A stretch of 64,000 bases of DNA from Mytilus edulis (GCF_963676685.1 NC_092353.1:8708207-8772206), one strand, 5' to 3'; shown: positions 8,717 to 21,860, counted from the first letter of the stretch. Numbers and translations: made by a program. The notes: generated by a model not told the origin, from the sequence alone.

Positions 8717-11700
8717 ATGGCGAACGAAGAATGTCGTGTATTGTCGATACAAAGTACTGTCGTGTTTGGTTACGTCGGAAACAAAAGTGCTTCATTCCCA
8801 TTACAGGTGAGGTAGATCTGGAATGGTGCAAAGTCAACCTTCACGGCTTCAGCTTGTCATTGCACATAGTCACCAGCTGCCCGGTCTACCCTTAGGACAG
8901 TCTGTCTGAACTGCTTACTTGATTCTGGCTGAAAACTGATACTTAGTTTTATGCTGTCAATATATCTCAAAAAAATATTTTAAAGCTTTTACAGCTTCCT
9001 ACATTTTGACCAACCAGCACTTTAAATTTATATTACTTAATTAATAGAGTTGAAATTGGGTGTCACGTTTTCTTCTTTCACATAAAATCCATGAATATTG
9101 TTTTATACCACAAAGGGATAATGACCAGCATAATTTATTATGTGTTTATTTGAAGATCTATTTGGGGGTTAAAATCGGGAAAAAAGCCAGTTCAGACCTA
9201 GTCCAAATAATTATGACGTCTGACTAAGCTTTTTTTTTCTGGGACGCCTTCCTACGACAGCATCCCAGAGTTTTGGTCTATTTTTCGAGTACTATATATA
9301 TTCAATAGGTCAACTATATTTGGTGTATGGAAATATTTTATGATCTATTATATGTCAGTCGCGCATGTTTTATTTGACCTTGACCTCATTTTCACAGTTC
9401 ATTGCTAAGTATAAAGTATTTGTGTTTTGGTCTGTTTTTCTTCATTTATAAGCAATAGGTCAACTATATTTGTTATATGGAAGAATTATTAGCTGTACAT
9501 GCCTGCCTGGCATGGATTATCTGACCTTGACCTCATTTTCATGGTTCATTGATCAATGTTTTTAAGTATTTTTGGTCAATGTTGAGTTTATGTGACATTT
9601 GTTATAAAGCTTTATATTTAGAACTATCAACATTATATCAATGATTAGTAAAGAAGGCGAGACATTATAGCATGTGCACTATTTTTTATTTTTTGCAGTA
9701 CACCTAGAAAATAACAGACGACAGTCATAGCTTTAATTTGATTCGGCATATTGACAAACAAATGTATTGTAAGCACTAATGAGCTTTTCACCAAATATAA
9801 AAACAAATGCAATGACAAATAAAACAAGGCATGCAACATTAAAATGAATAGTATAATTAAGCAGCACCACAATAACATTATATAAAAAAAATCCAATGTA
9901 AAGTTCATTTGTATAATTGGAGATTTACAAATACACTGTAACCATGGTAAAATTGAGAAAGGAAATGGTATCTTATATTATAGTTAGGTTAAAAATTGAG
10001 AAGTTTTTTTCTTAAACATGTTAAACAATCTTCAAAGAATGAACTAAACCACTTTTCTATTTTTGCTTTTTACAGTTCTAAGAACTAATTATATAAGCTA
10101 TCCAAGTTGAATTATTATTAGACTTTTATTATTTTTCAAAACAACCTATTTTCAATATCCAGATAATAATGTTTTGTTCTGAAATTAAATAAACCAATCT
10201 TCCAAAACAAACAGATAAGCCCAAATCGTCATGATAGTATATAACTATCTTCTCTGGTTTTTGTTGTAAAATAAACTAACTAAGCTTGACATACATTGCA
10301 GTTTCTGACATTTTTGTTTTTACTTGCAGCTCCTCGGTTTTGATGTTAGTACAATAAACTCAGTACAATTTTCTAACCACACAGGTAAAGTATGAATAAA
10401 TTCATTAAACATTTATTTTATCAGAAAATCTAACAAATGGAAGAGGCAATAAGACCCTTATCTGGCATGTCTGGCCCAAACATAAGTACATATACAAATT
10501 AAAAATTAATTATACACATACTTTATATGCCCATTTACGGGACATTTTATGGTATACCATGAGTGTTGACTGTCTATCTGTCAATCCCATGTCAACATGT
10601 TTGACATTAACTCAGAAAGGATTTAACCAATATGCATTAAACTTTGGTGAATTGTTATAATATCTATTGATGTGAGCTTCCTTTTGTTTTTTATGAATTT
10701 CAGATTTAACATAAAATTTTAGTGTTTTGGGGTTTTATTCATTTAAACATGTTAAAAAAAGGGTGATTTTCCAGTTTTCTGTCAATAACTCAAGAATGAT
10801 TTCACCAAATTGCAAGGTGAATTTTGGTGAATTGTTTATATCTATTGACATGAGCTCCTATATGATTTTTATAAATTTTTGAATTTATATTTCAGAGTTA
10901 CAGGGTTTTATTCACAAAAAGGGGGGGATTTTCCAGTTTCCAGACAATTACTAAAAAATGCTTTCAGCAGTTCTCATGAAACTTTGGTGAATTGTTTATA
11001 TTAGTTGACGTAAGCTCCCTTTAGGAATTTATAAATAACAGGCTATTATTTGAACTTGAAATTATTTTTAATTATGGAATTTGCATAATTTCTTGTGTTT
11101 AAAATTTTTGATGAATTCCATGGTTATTTTGTATTATAATGTTTTGATCAGTGCATAACACTTTCCACACAATGTATTTTGTATAGATAGTGTTGTGCAT
11201 GGCACAGTACATTCTATTGAAAATGTGCTATCTTCTTTGTAATAGAAAGTGTTGTGCGCAGCACAGAACATTATAATACAGAATAAACATGGAATTCATT
11301 AAAAATTTCGAGCACAAGAAATTATGAAAATTCCATAATTAAAAATAATTCCAAGTTCAAATAATAGCCTGTTAAATTTTACTTTTCTGAGTGCTTTCAG
11401 CAGTTCTCATGAAACTTTGGTGCATTATTTATAGCTATTGATGTAATTTGCCTATGATTGACTTTCATAAATTTCAAATATGACATTGAGAAGAAATTGA
11501 ATTTTATTTGTTTATAGTCGGACAACAGATTTACTAAGTATTGTGCAAGTTCAACAGCACAGTATTGCGCAACATCAAGAAATCTTTAATTATTCATATA
11601 ACCAATTTCAAGTTCTTTGACTACATTTAATCAGAAACCTATAATATGTCAAATATTTAATTTCAATCCAAATTCAGACCTTTATCAAGCATGAATATTG

Positions 11701-14700
11701 TTTCCATTTTTGTCCCAGCTGTTCAGGGTTGGACCTCTGCGGCAGTATCTATTTACCCTCAGCGAAGAAGCTTTTTTTTATTTACAACCTAAACAATCAT
11801 GTGCTGAAGTAAAGTACAGAAAATTTAAACAGGAAGTCCATTCTCAAAACAACACCATAAGGTGATAATTACAGTGATACGTACCACAAGTTGTGTGTTC
11901 AGACATTATAAGAAGTGATAAAAGACTTTCTCAAAATCTTCCGGTAATTTAACCCTTTCTGGACCCATTGTTTCAGTGTTTTATTGATGATGATTTCAGT
12001 AGATGATTGGATAAGTTAATAGATCATTATCAGCTCTCTGAATCACTCCAATGTGCTAACCATGCTAACAGGTGTTTGAAAAATTGACATCTTTATAATT
12101 GTATGACATAGAGATCCAGATTGTGGAAGGCACTCAAAAGGGATTTTAATGAAAAAGAAATTGAAAATCATCTAGAGAAACTGATTCTCTCACATATTAT
12201 TGGATTTATCTAAAGGAGCCTCAGACTTTGAAATTAAATAATTTACTTTTTCTATTAGATACATCAAATAACCATCTGGTACAAATGTTAGAATCTATAT
12301 TTCTTGTGTATCAATATCATGCTGTACTCAGAACATGCAATCCTTCCTGCAATGATCATTGATTTAATCCTTGTGAATAATGAAATATATATCATATTAC
12401 CATTTGTTATCCATATTTTGTATTAAACATGATAAAGGTGTACAAAAACTACTAGCACTTGAAGTGGTCTATTGAAACAGCACAGAAATCTGTTGACTGT
12501 AAATCAATCTTATTTTTTCAGGTTATGGAAAATTCAAAGGACAAGTTTTGAATGATGATGATGTTGAATGTTTATATGAAGGCCTCAAAGAAAACAATAT
12601 ACATAACTTTACTCATTTACTGACAGGTAAAGTCTTCTTAAAATTTGGGGAAGGCTGCAAATGTAAACTGATTCTATGAAAATGTGATTGACACACAGAA
12701 TTGAGCCTGAGAAAGCCTTTGTTTGTAATGTGTTATTATCCTCATATTATACAGAGACGTTTTTAGACTTATAATGGTTTAATAAGCTTTTGATAAACAT
12801 TACGTCAGAACATGAAAATCCAGTAGGATATTCAAACCAGAAAGTAATCTGTAAGTTAAGGCAAAGACACAGAATTGCTATTACAACCATAGAAATATCA
12901 TATTCATAGTGTGTAGAGATAAGGCCAAATAAAAATATATGTGTGGTTCCAGTTACCTGACAGAGCGTAGTTTAAAATCCTGACCCTAGAACACTTTTTT
13001 TTATTTCTGAATAATAGATTTTCAAACAATCAAATTTTGAGGATTGTGAACTAAAATAATTAAATTCATAGATTTCTGTCATCTGAATTTCCATCAGAAG
13101 TATGTGTTATGGCTAAAATGCAAGAATTCATAACAAAATGCAACAAAATCAACTAGAAACGTAAATGACTGTCTTTATTTTGCAACCAAACACTTTAAAA
13201 ATGGCCGACTTCCAGTTAGGGGTGTGCATAATACCAGAAACAATAAACAACTTTCGAGTTCCATGCATTTCAGACAAAACTCTGGTTTTAGTGAACATCA
13301 TTCGTGCGTTTAAGGGCCTCGTCACATCTGTTCCAATGTTGAGAGAGTGGTTGGAAAACAATAATTATACTATATTGCAATAATTATTCGGCAAATTAAA
13401 TTCTCATAATTGACAATCAGCACTGCTATCATTATAGGGAATTGTGATTAAGTACTTACAAAACGAACATTATTTCTAGCTTATCCTGCACAATGACGAT
13501 CACTAAGACGCTTGATGAATGTTGATAGTGCAGTGATACAGGCAATCCCCTCTATATGGTAAATTTAAATGACATCATAAAGATGCGCATAATTGACGAG
13601 TTTTTTCTGGTGAAGGATGAACTCGAAAGTGGTCTTTTTCGGTAAGCACACAATTTTTTTCTGGATTTTGACAATCCAAAATAACAAATTTAGAAAAAAA
13701 ATAAAAAATTGCTGACCTTAGCTGACCCTATTTTTTTAAAAGTATGTAACTAGAATCACACATATATTTTAATTTGGCTTTAGATAAACAATAAACATTG
13801 ATGCATTATAATTCTAGTCTTTAGTTCATCTTGTATAATTCTGTTCATTTAAAAGTAAATTTAAAATTGAGAATGGAAATGGGGAATGTGCCAAAGAGAC
13901 AACAACCCGACCATAGAAAAAAACACAACAGCAGAAGGTCACCAACAGGTCTTCAATGTAGCGAAAAATTCCCGCAACCTGAGGCGTCCTTCAACTGGCC
14001 CCTAAACAAATATATACTAGTTCAGTGATAATGAACGCCATACTAATTTCCAAATTGTACACAAGAAACCTGAACAAAACCAGACTTGACAGGGTAAAGC
14101 AAAAAGTAAAATAACAAAAGTACTGAACTTTGGGGAAAGTTAAAAAATAAAGTCTCTAATCAAATGGCAAAATCAAAAGATCAAACACGTCAAAAGAATG
14201 GATAACAACAAATTAGAACACATTAGAATTATGAAACTAAGAATCTATTTTTTTTTTATTTAGGGTATATCGGATCCAAATCATTCTTACAGAAGGTAGG
14301 AGATATTATAAAAGATATGAAGAAAACTAATCCTACACTGACATATGGCAAGTAATTATATTGATAATATTCTATTCTGTAGTCCAATATCTCTTTATTT
14401 TTAAATCAATGGTGGAGGATAGATCTTTTAGAGAAATATTCTTTGTTTATCATATCTATCTTTATGCTGGTCATATTTCCTTATTAATTCACATATATCT
14501 CACCAAATAAATGACATGACAATGTAAGTATCATTAGCCTGTAATTAAGAAGGTATTCTAATTAGAAATCTTCATTTTGATATAAAAAGACACAATTTTT
14601 TTTTCATATTTATAAAAACATGTGTGTGAGGTCACAATGAATAATGAAACTTGCATTTCTGTTGTAATTGGAAGAAAGCTGGGGGTCTGAAATGATATAA

Positions 14701-17700
14701 CTGTGTGTGTTGCATGCTACATTTAAAAAAACATCTGAATAAAACAAGTATTAAATATACTTGTGTACTTTTAAAATATTTATAAAAAATAACTGGCATT
14801 CTTTAAAAACACCAGTGTTCATTCATACAGTTTTTGTTTTCAGTGTGTGATCCAGTAATGGGAGACAATGGTAAAATGGTAGGTTGTCATGGTAACCACA
14901 TTATGGTAATGTTATTAAGTTTTACTATATATAAACAGATGTGAATATAATCAGAGAAGAACATCTGAGACACTTCCACAGAAGGACATCGTGAGATGGT
15001 GTTTAAGTTTGAAAACAGTTTTAGTGCTTTGCATACAACAAGTATGTGTTATTTGCAAAAAATGGTTGTATGAGTCTTTTTATGAACATGATGAAACAGA
15101 AGTAAGTTTTTGTAAATCAAAAATTTCATATTAGCTTATTCAAAATGGAAATATAGAACCACAGAACTTTTTTTTTTATCTTTATGCTGAAATTAATGAA
15201 TTGTAGACAATTCATGGTGATGATTGCTTTCAACATGATGGGTTTAAAGAACCAGATGTATAAAGTTGCATACATGATGCCCTATTTTAAGAGAAGAGAA
15301 AAAACATGCTTATATTTTTATAGACTAATGTATTACTTTATAGTATGTTCCAGAAGAGTTGTTACCTGTATATAAAGAGACAATTTTACCTCTAGCTGAT
15401 ATTATTACACCAAACCAGTACGAAGCTGAGTAAGTCATTTCAGTTGTCATTGTTTGTTAGGGTTCCTTTATTGAAGATGGAACCTAAAAGTATTTTGTAA
15501 GATTAAAGCAATGAATTAAAAAATGTTAAATGAATGAATGAATGAATGAATTCTTTATTTGCAAAGCAGTAGTTACATGCTATAGCAACACAAATATATT
15601 TACATTGTGACACACAATAAACAACAGAGAACAATATAATAAGATATTACAATAGAAAAATTATCAACTTATTAGATGTGATCTAATCTGCCAGGTAGAT
15701 TTTAAATAATTACATAATTTTCCAACTAAGGATCTAGATTTTGTTTGATACAGATACATAAGTTTTGTCCCATTTGGCCACGAACAGTAATAATTTGGTA
15801 AAAACTGCAGCCGTACATGTCTATACACAGGACACACTAACGTAAAATGGTACTCATCTTCAACACTTTTCATATTACAGCAAGTATATAATCTGTTTTC
15901 TCTTAGTATATTTGTATAACGCCCCACCTCAACATTTAACTTCATAAAAATGTTGATATACATATTAAATATGTAAGGATATGCTGTATGATTGCTGATG
16001 AGACCAGCTAAACAACAGAGACATAATCATGTTTATATAGTGTATGTATGATTGCTAATGAGACCAGCTAAACAACAGAGACATAATCATGATTATAAAG
16101 AGTATGTATGATTGCTTATGAGACCAGCTAAACAACTGAGACATAATCATGATTATATAGTGTATGTAAGATTGCTAATGAGACCAGCTAAACAACTGAG
16201 ACATAATCATGATTATATAGTGTATGTAAGATTGCTAATGAGACCAGCTAAACAACTGAGACATAATCATGATTATATAGTGTATGTAAGATTGCTAATG
16301 AGACCATCTAAACAACTGAGACATAATCATGATTATATAGTGTATGTAAGATTGCTAATGAGACCAGCTAAACAACTGAGACATAATCATGATTATATAG
16401 TGTATGTAAGATTGCTGATGAGACCAGCTAAACAACTGAGATATAATCATGATTATATATTGTATGTAAGATTGCTAATGAGACCAGCTAAACAACTGAG
16501 ACATTTTCTTGATTATATAGTGTATGTAAGATTGCTAATGAGACCAGCTAAACAACTGAGACAAAATCATGATTATATCGTGTATGTAAGATTGCTGATG
16601 AGACCAGCTAAACAACTGAGACATAATCATGAATATATAGTGTATGTAAGATTGCTAATGAGACCAGCTAAACAACTGAGACATAATCATGATTATATAG
16701 TGTATGTAAGGTTGCTAATGAGACCAGCTAAACAACTGAGACATAATCATGATTATATAGTGTTTGTAAGATTGCTAATGAGACCAGCTAAACAACTGAG
16801 ACATAATCATGATTATATAGTGTATGTAAGATTGCTAATGAGACCAGCTAAACAACTGAGACATAATCATGATTATATAGTGTTAGAAGCAATGGATAGT
16901 GTTTTGAAAAAAATTGTCCCATTCAATCTGCAGTCCAAAAGTAGTATCATGAGTATACAAAATATATATTTTGTTTATTATTTGATTTTTGTCACATACA
17001 AATATGACGACCTGCTTCTATGTCTTCAACACACTTATTAATAATACACCAAAATCTTAACCATGTATGCAATAACTGTGTTTGCATTACTCCTTATTAA
17101 AAAGCTAGACATGTTAAACATTTATTTAAGCTGGTCAATTTAAAAGAATTAGATTATTAAAATCAAACTGATTGTTCTAGATCTTATTTTCATGCCATGA
17201 GATGTGATGAAAGGTAACAGAGCATTGAGTGTTCAAACAAATCCTGTTTCATTGTACTTTCAGTTCAAAGGACTGATAAAATTGAAACAAGTTGTGAATG
17301 CTTTATATAACATGTTAGTTTATCAGTTAACAGACACAAACAACAACAACAACAAGTAAAAAGTAATTGAAATACATTGAAAAACATAACAAAACTAATT
17401 GTCAGATCTACAGGGTATGAATTATACTGATTAAATTTGTGCAAATTTGGGTTGTCTCCCTTTAACTCATCTCCAGTTAATTCCCCTTGAGTAAATTTTG
17501 ATAATATTAGATTGTAATTACTGTTCTGCTGGTTTAAAGATAAGAAGTATCGACTATTTCATATATAAGATGTGTCAAGTAAATGTTTGTTTCGGCTGTG
17601 AAACCTTCTATTTACAGATTGTTGACAGGGAGATCTATAAACAGTGAAGAAGAGGCCCTGCTGGCAATGGACGATCTCCACAACATGGGTCCACAGACTG

Positions 17701-19544
17701 TTGTTATAAGTAGTAGTAACCTTGGTAGTAATGGTACCATAATGAGCTTAGCTAGCACAGTTAAAAGTAAGTTCTGGTAGCAGTCCAAGCTATTTTAAAG
17801 AATTTATTATTATTTTATTTATACTCAATATTTGTATACTTTTAAACATAGCACTTATAGTTGTTACATGCAGCTTTTTACCTTTTGCTGTAAATTGTTG
17901 ACTGAGCTCAAATTGACAATTTTCTTTTTTCAGATGGTTGTAAAGAAAAATTCAAGATAGAGTTTAAACTCCTACCAGCCATATTTGTAGGAACCGGTGA
18001 TTTATTTGCAGCATGCTTAATGGCCTGGATGCAGACAGATAAAAAGTTACAGGTAATCATAAACAAATAGATTAATTTTTTTAGTCCTACTCAAGTACAA
18101 CCATGAAATAAGAGTTCACTGTCCAGGTAGAAAAAAATTCCTATTTTTAAAACCAGCGGTATTTAAAGTCAGGAGCTTTAGGGTCAGTAAGATATTTTCA
18201 AATTAACTATATAACTGAAATGAAATGTCATAGAAGACATCCATATCTATTTTATGAGGGTGGTAAAGGGTATTGGTGCAATGTGTTTTGCCATTTTTAT
18301 TTCTTGTGCAGCAGTGAAAAATGTTCGCTATTCTCCTTGTTTCATGAAATCAGTTAAAAAATGATCAATGTGCAAGACATTTTTGGTTGTTCTTTCATCG
18401 TGAAATGGCAATGTGATTTTGCGTTCTTCCTTGCAGATACCCCCTTTTACGCCCCTCTTTTATAAATTGTAAATTGAACTACTAATTATTTAATAGAGGT
18501 TTTCGTATGCCTTCTTCAAATTGGTAATGTTAAGAGTGGAATAGTACAGATTTGCATATCAATATTAAATCAGTTTATCAAGTTGCTACTGTAGAAAGTA
18601 ATATTGTTTTATTGGAAAATTTCTATCTTGTACATGCTTTATATTTTATTTTTCAGGTAGCTTTAGAGAAAACTTTATCTACCTTACAAGCTGTGATTAA
18701 AAGAACACTAACATATGCTCAAGGTAATTAGTTTTAAAGATGTCAGATAGAATAGTCATTAATCAGTTTTTAACAAACATATTGGATATTTATTTATGTA
18801 ACAATCATTAAAAGGAAACATTAATTACCCTAAATTAAGGACAGTACATTGAACCATATCAATGTGTTTCTGTGTGTATCATCAGGTTTTTGCCTTATTG
18901 ACATATATACTCTATATGTTGTATTGTAATGTGAGTAACTGATTACATTTTAGTTCTGGATGACATTTGTTGTTTTTTTACTTTAAGATAACCTCCCTTA
19001 GATTAAAATTAAGATAAAATAATGAAATTATAATTATCGATTTTTCAGGCTTTTAAAGGCATTTCTATCTGAAATGTTAACAAAGTAAAACTTGCCATAG
19101 ATGATATAAACTAGAAACAGGTTGACTTCTCTGTCAAAAGTATTGTTTACTAGATAAATTTTAATATGAATTAAGAGTATCTTTACATGATTATTCTTCA
19201 TGGGATGTAAAAGACCTCCATTGATTTTAGGGTCAACATCTTGAATATCAAGGTCACAGCAGTTATTGGTATATTGTAACTTGGCAAACTTTTAGATTTA
19301 AGATATGCCTTCACCCATATGGTCATATTTTACCAAAATATTAGGTCAATGATTCCCTTTTGTAATGAAACCTTTGACTTAAATAGGCTTTCATATTATA
19401 ACATTAATCATATAATATTTATCTATTACAGAACAAGCAGGACCTGGTAACACACCAAACTCAGCACAGATGGAACTAAGACTAGTACATAGTAAAAAAG
19501 ACATTGAGAGCCCTAACATTATCTATAAAGCTGTCCCACTTTGA
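8717..19544 (+). CDS. PDXK: Pyridoxal kinase, complete ten-exon gene
   Basis: The enzyme is a cytosolic ATP-dependent kinase of vitamin B6 salvage: it phosphorylates pyridoxal, pyridoxine and pyridoxamine at the 5' hydroxyl. Exons: 8717-8806, 10330-10384, 12522-12626, 14264-14347, 14844-14878, 15344-15429, 17618-17766, 17934-18052, 18657-18723, 19432-19544. The sum is 903 bases (300 residues plus stop), with all phases matching. Human PDXK is 312 residues. Landmarks: [13 protein letters not shown] (10-22), [11 protein letters not shown] (about 41-51), VCDPVMGD (112-119), [12 protein letters not shown] (141-152), TVVISSS, and the ribokinase-family signature VGTGDLFAA (220-228) with the presumed catalytic Asp224. 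It ends [14 protein letters not shown]...VPL. Exon 5 is only 35 bases. Intron 4 begins with GC. I rebuilt the exons by eye from homology and splice sites. All splice sites except intron 4 are GT-AG. Confidence 0.95.
9270..9575 (+). repeat. Two tandem copies of a ~150-bp repeat (PDXK intron 1)
   Basis: Each copy contains GGTC(T)..TTTTTC, AATAGGTCAACTATATTTG, a variable middle, and then GACCTTGACCTCATTTTCA with (G)GTTCATTG. Copy 1 is about 9270-9420 and copy 2 about 9423-9575. The phrase is familiar from mussel repeats. Confidence 0.75.
10560..11460 (+). repeat. Diverged ~165-bp tandem repeat, four partial copies (PDXK intron 2)
   Basis: The recurring core is an ACTCAGAAATG-like block, an AACTTTGGTGAATTGTTTATA block and a TATTGAYGTGAGCTCC block. 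Cores begin near 10609, 10783, 10945 and 11391. The third and fourth copies are separated by the palindromic element at 11038-11372. Several copies share GATTTTCCAGTTT. Confidence 0.75.
11038..11372. mobile_element. 335-bp palindromic MITE with ~100-bp inverted arms, TA flanked
   Basis: The left arm starts ACAGGCTATTATTTGAACTT and the right arm ends with its reverse complement. The arms match over about 100 bases with few differences. The element is flanked by TA on both sides (11036-11037 and 11373-11374), as expected for Tc1/mariner-type insertion. It is non-coding. It interrupts a copy of the surrounding tandem repeat, which dates it as younger than that repeat. Confidence 0.8.
13862..14069 (-). 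mobile_element. 5'-truncated retroelement end (family A), PDXK intron 3
   Basis: On the + strand it starts AAAATTGAGAATGG and continues through GCCCCTAAACAAATATATAC and ATGAACGCCATACTAATT. The same sequence occurs at 24419-25296 (same orientation), 34668-35622 (opposite) and, diverged, at 57047-57181. All copies share this end, and homology stops here near CACAAGAAAC. The element 3' end is therefore at 13862 and this copy is short. Confidence 0.75.
14348..14843 (+). other. GC-AG intron (PDXK intron 4)
   Basis: The coding frame requires exon 4 to end at 14347, so the donor reads G|GCAAGT and the acceptor TTTTCAG at 14843. GCAAGT is the usual consensus of the minor GC-AG class. No GT donor nearby keeps the frame and the conserved VCDP motif. 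Confidence 0.85.
15531..15963 (-). mobile_element. 5'-truncated LINE: ORF2 C-terminus and 3' tail (PDXK intron 6)
   Basis: The - strand encodes the knuckle region of a LINE ORF2 ([17 protein letters not shown]) down to 15664. A short 3' UTR follows, then AATAAAGAATTC and an (ATTC)n tail at 15531-15552. The layout matches the C-terminus of the full LINE at 362-5281, although the sequences have diverged. Microsatellite tails of this kind are known in CR1/L2-like elements. Confidence 0.8.
15991..16890 (+). repeat. 60-bp minisatellite, 15 copies (PDXK intron 6)
   Basis: The unit starts ATTGCTAATGAGACCAGC and repeats with strict 60-base spacing at 15991, 16051, ..., 16831. Only scattered point changes occur, except in the first three copies, which differ together (ACAACAGAG; TGTATGTATG). 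Because 60 is a multiple of three, one frame stays open for over 250 codons (20-residue unit beginning [16 protein letters not shown]). I regard this as a by-product, not a gene: the array lies inside an intron and has no start context or non-repeat domain. Confidence 0.95.
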
Positions 19545-20620
19545 TGAAGGGCTATTGTTAGATATTTATTTATTGTTAAAACTAGTAATTCCATTCCATC
19601 ATCATAACACAAATACACATTCATAGCTTCCAAGGATTATTGACATAAAACCTCATTATTCCATAGAAAAGAATCTTTTTAAAATGCTAAGTCAGTTATG
19701 CAATAGTAGTGAGCAAATATGATCAAAACACCCTTTTTTTACAAAATCATATATGCATTTAGATTTCTGATGATGCTGATTTTATTCCCTTTTCTAACAT
19801 TGTCTTAATTGAAATGAAGAAAAATAAATAGAAATTTTAATATCATATATGCTATAAGTTTAGTTGCAGATCTTTATTAATTTCCTTCCATATAACATTT
19901 TCTGTGTCAGGGTTAGAGTTTCATTTAACCATTATAAATATAATGTTGTTGTTTTAAGAGAGGCACTAATTTCTCACAAAAAAATGTATTATATGTCTTC
20001 CACTTTTCTTAATAAAATTTACAAGATTGGTGTAATGTTAAAACTAAATCAACAATGAACTAAAATGTATTTTTATTTTCTATCATACATTATTTAAGCT
20101 GTTATGTTTTACTTTGCTGCCTTTCTGTCAAACTGAACAAGTAGAAGGGGGTACTTTTGGTACAGACCTTACTGATTTTCTGTATAGATAAATACCAATT
20201 TAGGCTTAGTTGAGGGCCACATTGGGGTGTTAGTCTGATCCAAAATTGGTCCATTTTTGTAAACATGACATGTGAAAATAGGAAATAAAGTTTGACAGAA
20301 CACATGAGAATACAAGCCCTATTATTACAATAATAAGCTGGGAACTATACTTTTTAATTTATTACAATAAACCAAAATTATATTTCATGAAAACAAAACC
20401 AGTCTGGTTTTACTGGACAGACTCAAATTGATAAACTAAAATGATATTGTTATTGAAGTATAATTCAAATTATAAGGGTTTATTTTACAGAATTTACTCC
20501 CTTACTATTATTTACTTTTACAATTTATGATTTATTGAATATTTGTGACATTTTATGTTAGCGGAACAAAAAGATGCTGTTGATATATTTTTATATGAAT
20601 AAATAATAATTGAATTCAAA
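19545..20620 (+). terminator. PDXK 3' UTR with several polyadenylation signals
   Basis: AATAAA occurs near 19824, 20010, 20285 and at 20598-20603. The last is followed by a GT-rich stretch (TGTTTTGTGTTTTT), the best candidate for a distal cleavage site. Which site is used cannot be seen. Confidence 0.5.
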
Positions 20621-21389
20621 ATGTTTTGTGTTTTTCCATTTAATCTTCTGACTATCAATTGACCTGTATTTTATTTAAAAACAATATTGCAATCTGCAAA
20701 GAATAAGGATATTATTCATTTAAATAAATGGTAAAACAGAAAAAAAAAAGAAAAACAATGCATGGTTCAATAGGGCTCTGGAAATAAATAAATGATTTAT
20801 TTATGCAGTCTTTTCATAGGAAGTTTCCAAAAAGACAAAATTAGTTGCCTTCCAGTTGAGTGAGCAGAAATCATGACTGTAATATGCAAATGATTGAAAA
20901 TACATTTGTAGTCTCCTACACTTGTTGTCCGTATAGTATGAAGTCATACTGTCTGTCGACACCAAAACTATCAGACTACTAGTATATATGAGTATATTGC
21001 TTGACCACGATTTTACCATTATTTTTCAAACTTGCCTGTTATCTATAAAAGCAAATAGACAGAAAGAAACAGTTAATAGCATGAATGTTCATACCAACAA
21101 ATTTTACAAATTAGTCATCATGATAGAAGTTGTCATTCGACTCCATATATGTGCAATTGGCCTTAAAAGGACAATCTTTGCCATTTTCATTTTGCAGATT
21201 AAAGAGTGTGTCCAATTTTAACTTTCTGGATTTTTAGTCCATACTATATTGACACTTTATATCGTTTCAATTCAATAACTGAACCCTTCTACATTTTGTT
21301 TTCAAATTATAAAATGCTACTTCTGATGACGAAATGGAGGATATGTTCAGTCCTGACGATTTTTAACTATATTGTTTTAGAGTTATGGA
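20621..21389. other. No gene seen
   Basis: AT-rich intergenic sequence. The short open frames show no recognisable motif. Confidence 0.45.
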
Positions 21390-21860
21390 CCTTGATCAAT
21401 TGGAAAATGGCACTTTATCACAAGGAAGCTATTAAACCAAGAGTTCCAAATGGTGAAGTTGAAATCATCCCCTCATAAATTTTACGGACGCCATCACGAG
21501 TTGGTTGACCGTCATGGAATAACCGTTTCACAAATGATATAGGATATATTCCTTACGTCGTAACTACAATCCCCTTCTCTTTCATGAATGTGACCTACTG
21601 AATTAGACTATTTACCGGATTTGTTATAACATGAGCAACACGACGGGTGCCACATGTGGAGCAGGATCTGCTTACCCTTCCGGAGCACCTGAGATTACCC
21701 ATAGTTTTTGGTGGGGTTCGTGTTGCTTATTCTATAGTCTTCTATGTTGTGTCATGGATACTGTTGTTTGTCTGTTTGTCATTTTTAGCCATGGCGTTGT
21801 CAGTTTATTTTCGATTTATTTTCGTCCCTCTTTTATGTCGTTTGTATGAAATAAATTATG
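21390..21860 (+). mobile_element. Decayed C-terminal end of a reverse-transcriptase element (family B)
   Basis: The + strand encodes, across frames, KLLNQEFQMVKLKSS, KFYGRHHELVDRHGITVSQM and a downstream non-coding region containing GGAGCAGGATCTGC and TTTTGGTGGGGTTCGTG. The same segments appear on the - strand at 58083-58600 in better condition, and in fragments at 27775-27875, 43790-44080 and 56490-56615. The motif LLNQxF...KFYGRHHELV parallels family A (LLHQGFRYHKL...KFYHRYKDI), so both look like C-termini of related reverse-transcriptase proteins. The class was not assigned. Confidence 0.65.

Noticed and set aside
8656-8895. 79-codon open frame over PDXK exon 1
   Set aside because: It reads the exon in the wrong frame. 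The correct frame starts at 8717 and matches pyridoxal kinase.
13149-13383. Overlapping open frames of about 70 codons on both strands in PDXK intron 3
   Set aside because: Open frames on both strands at the same place, no motif, and located within an intron.
16112-17041. 309-codon open frame with 20-residue repeats
   Set aside because: It is created by a 60-bp minisatellite inside a PDXK intron. Length divisible by three explains the openness, and there is no independent coding evidence.
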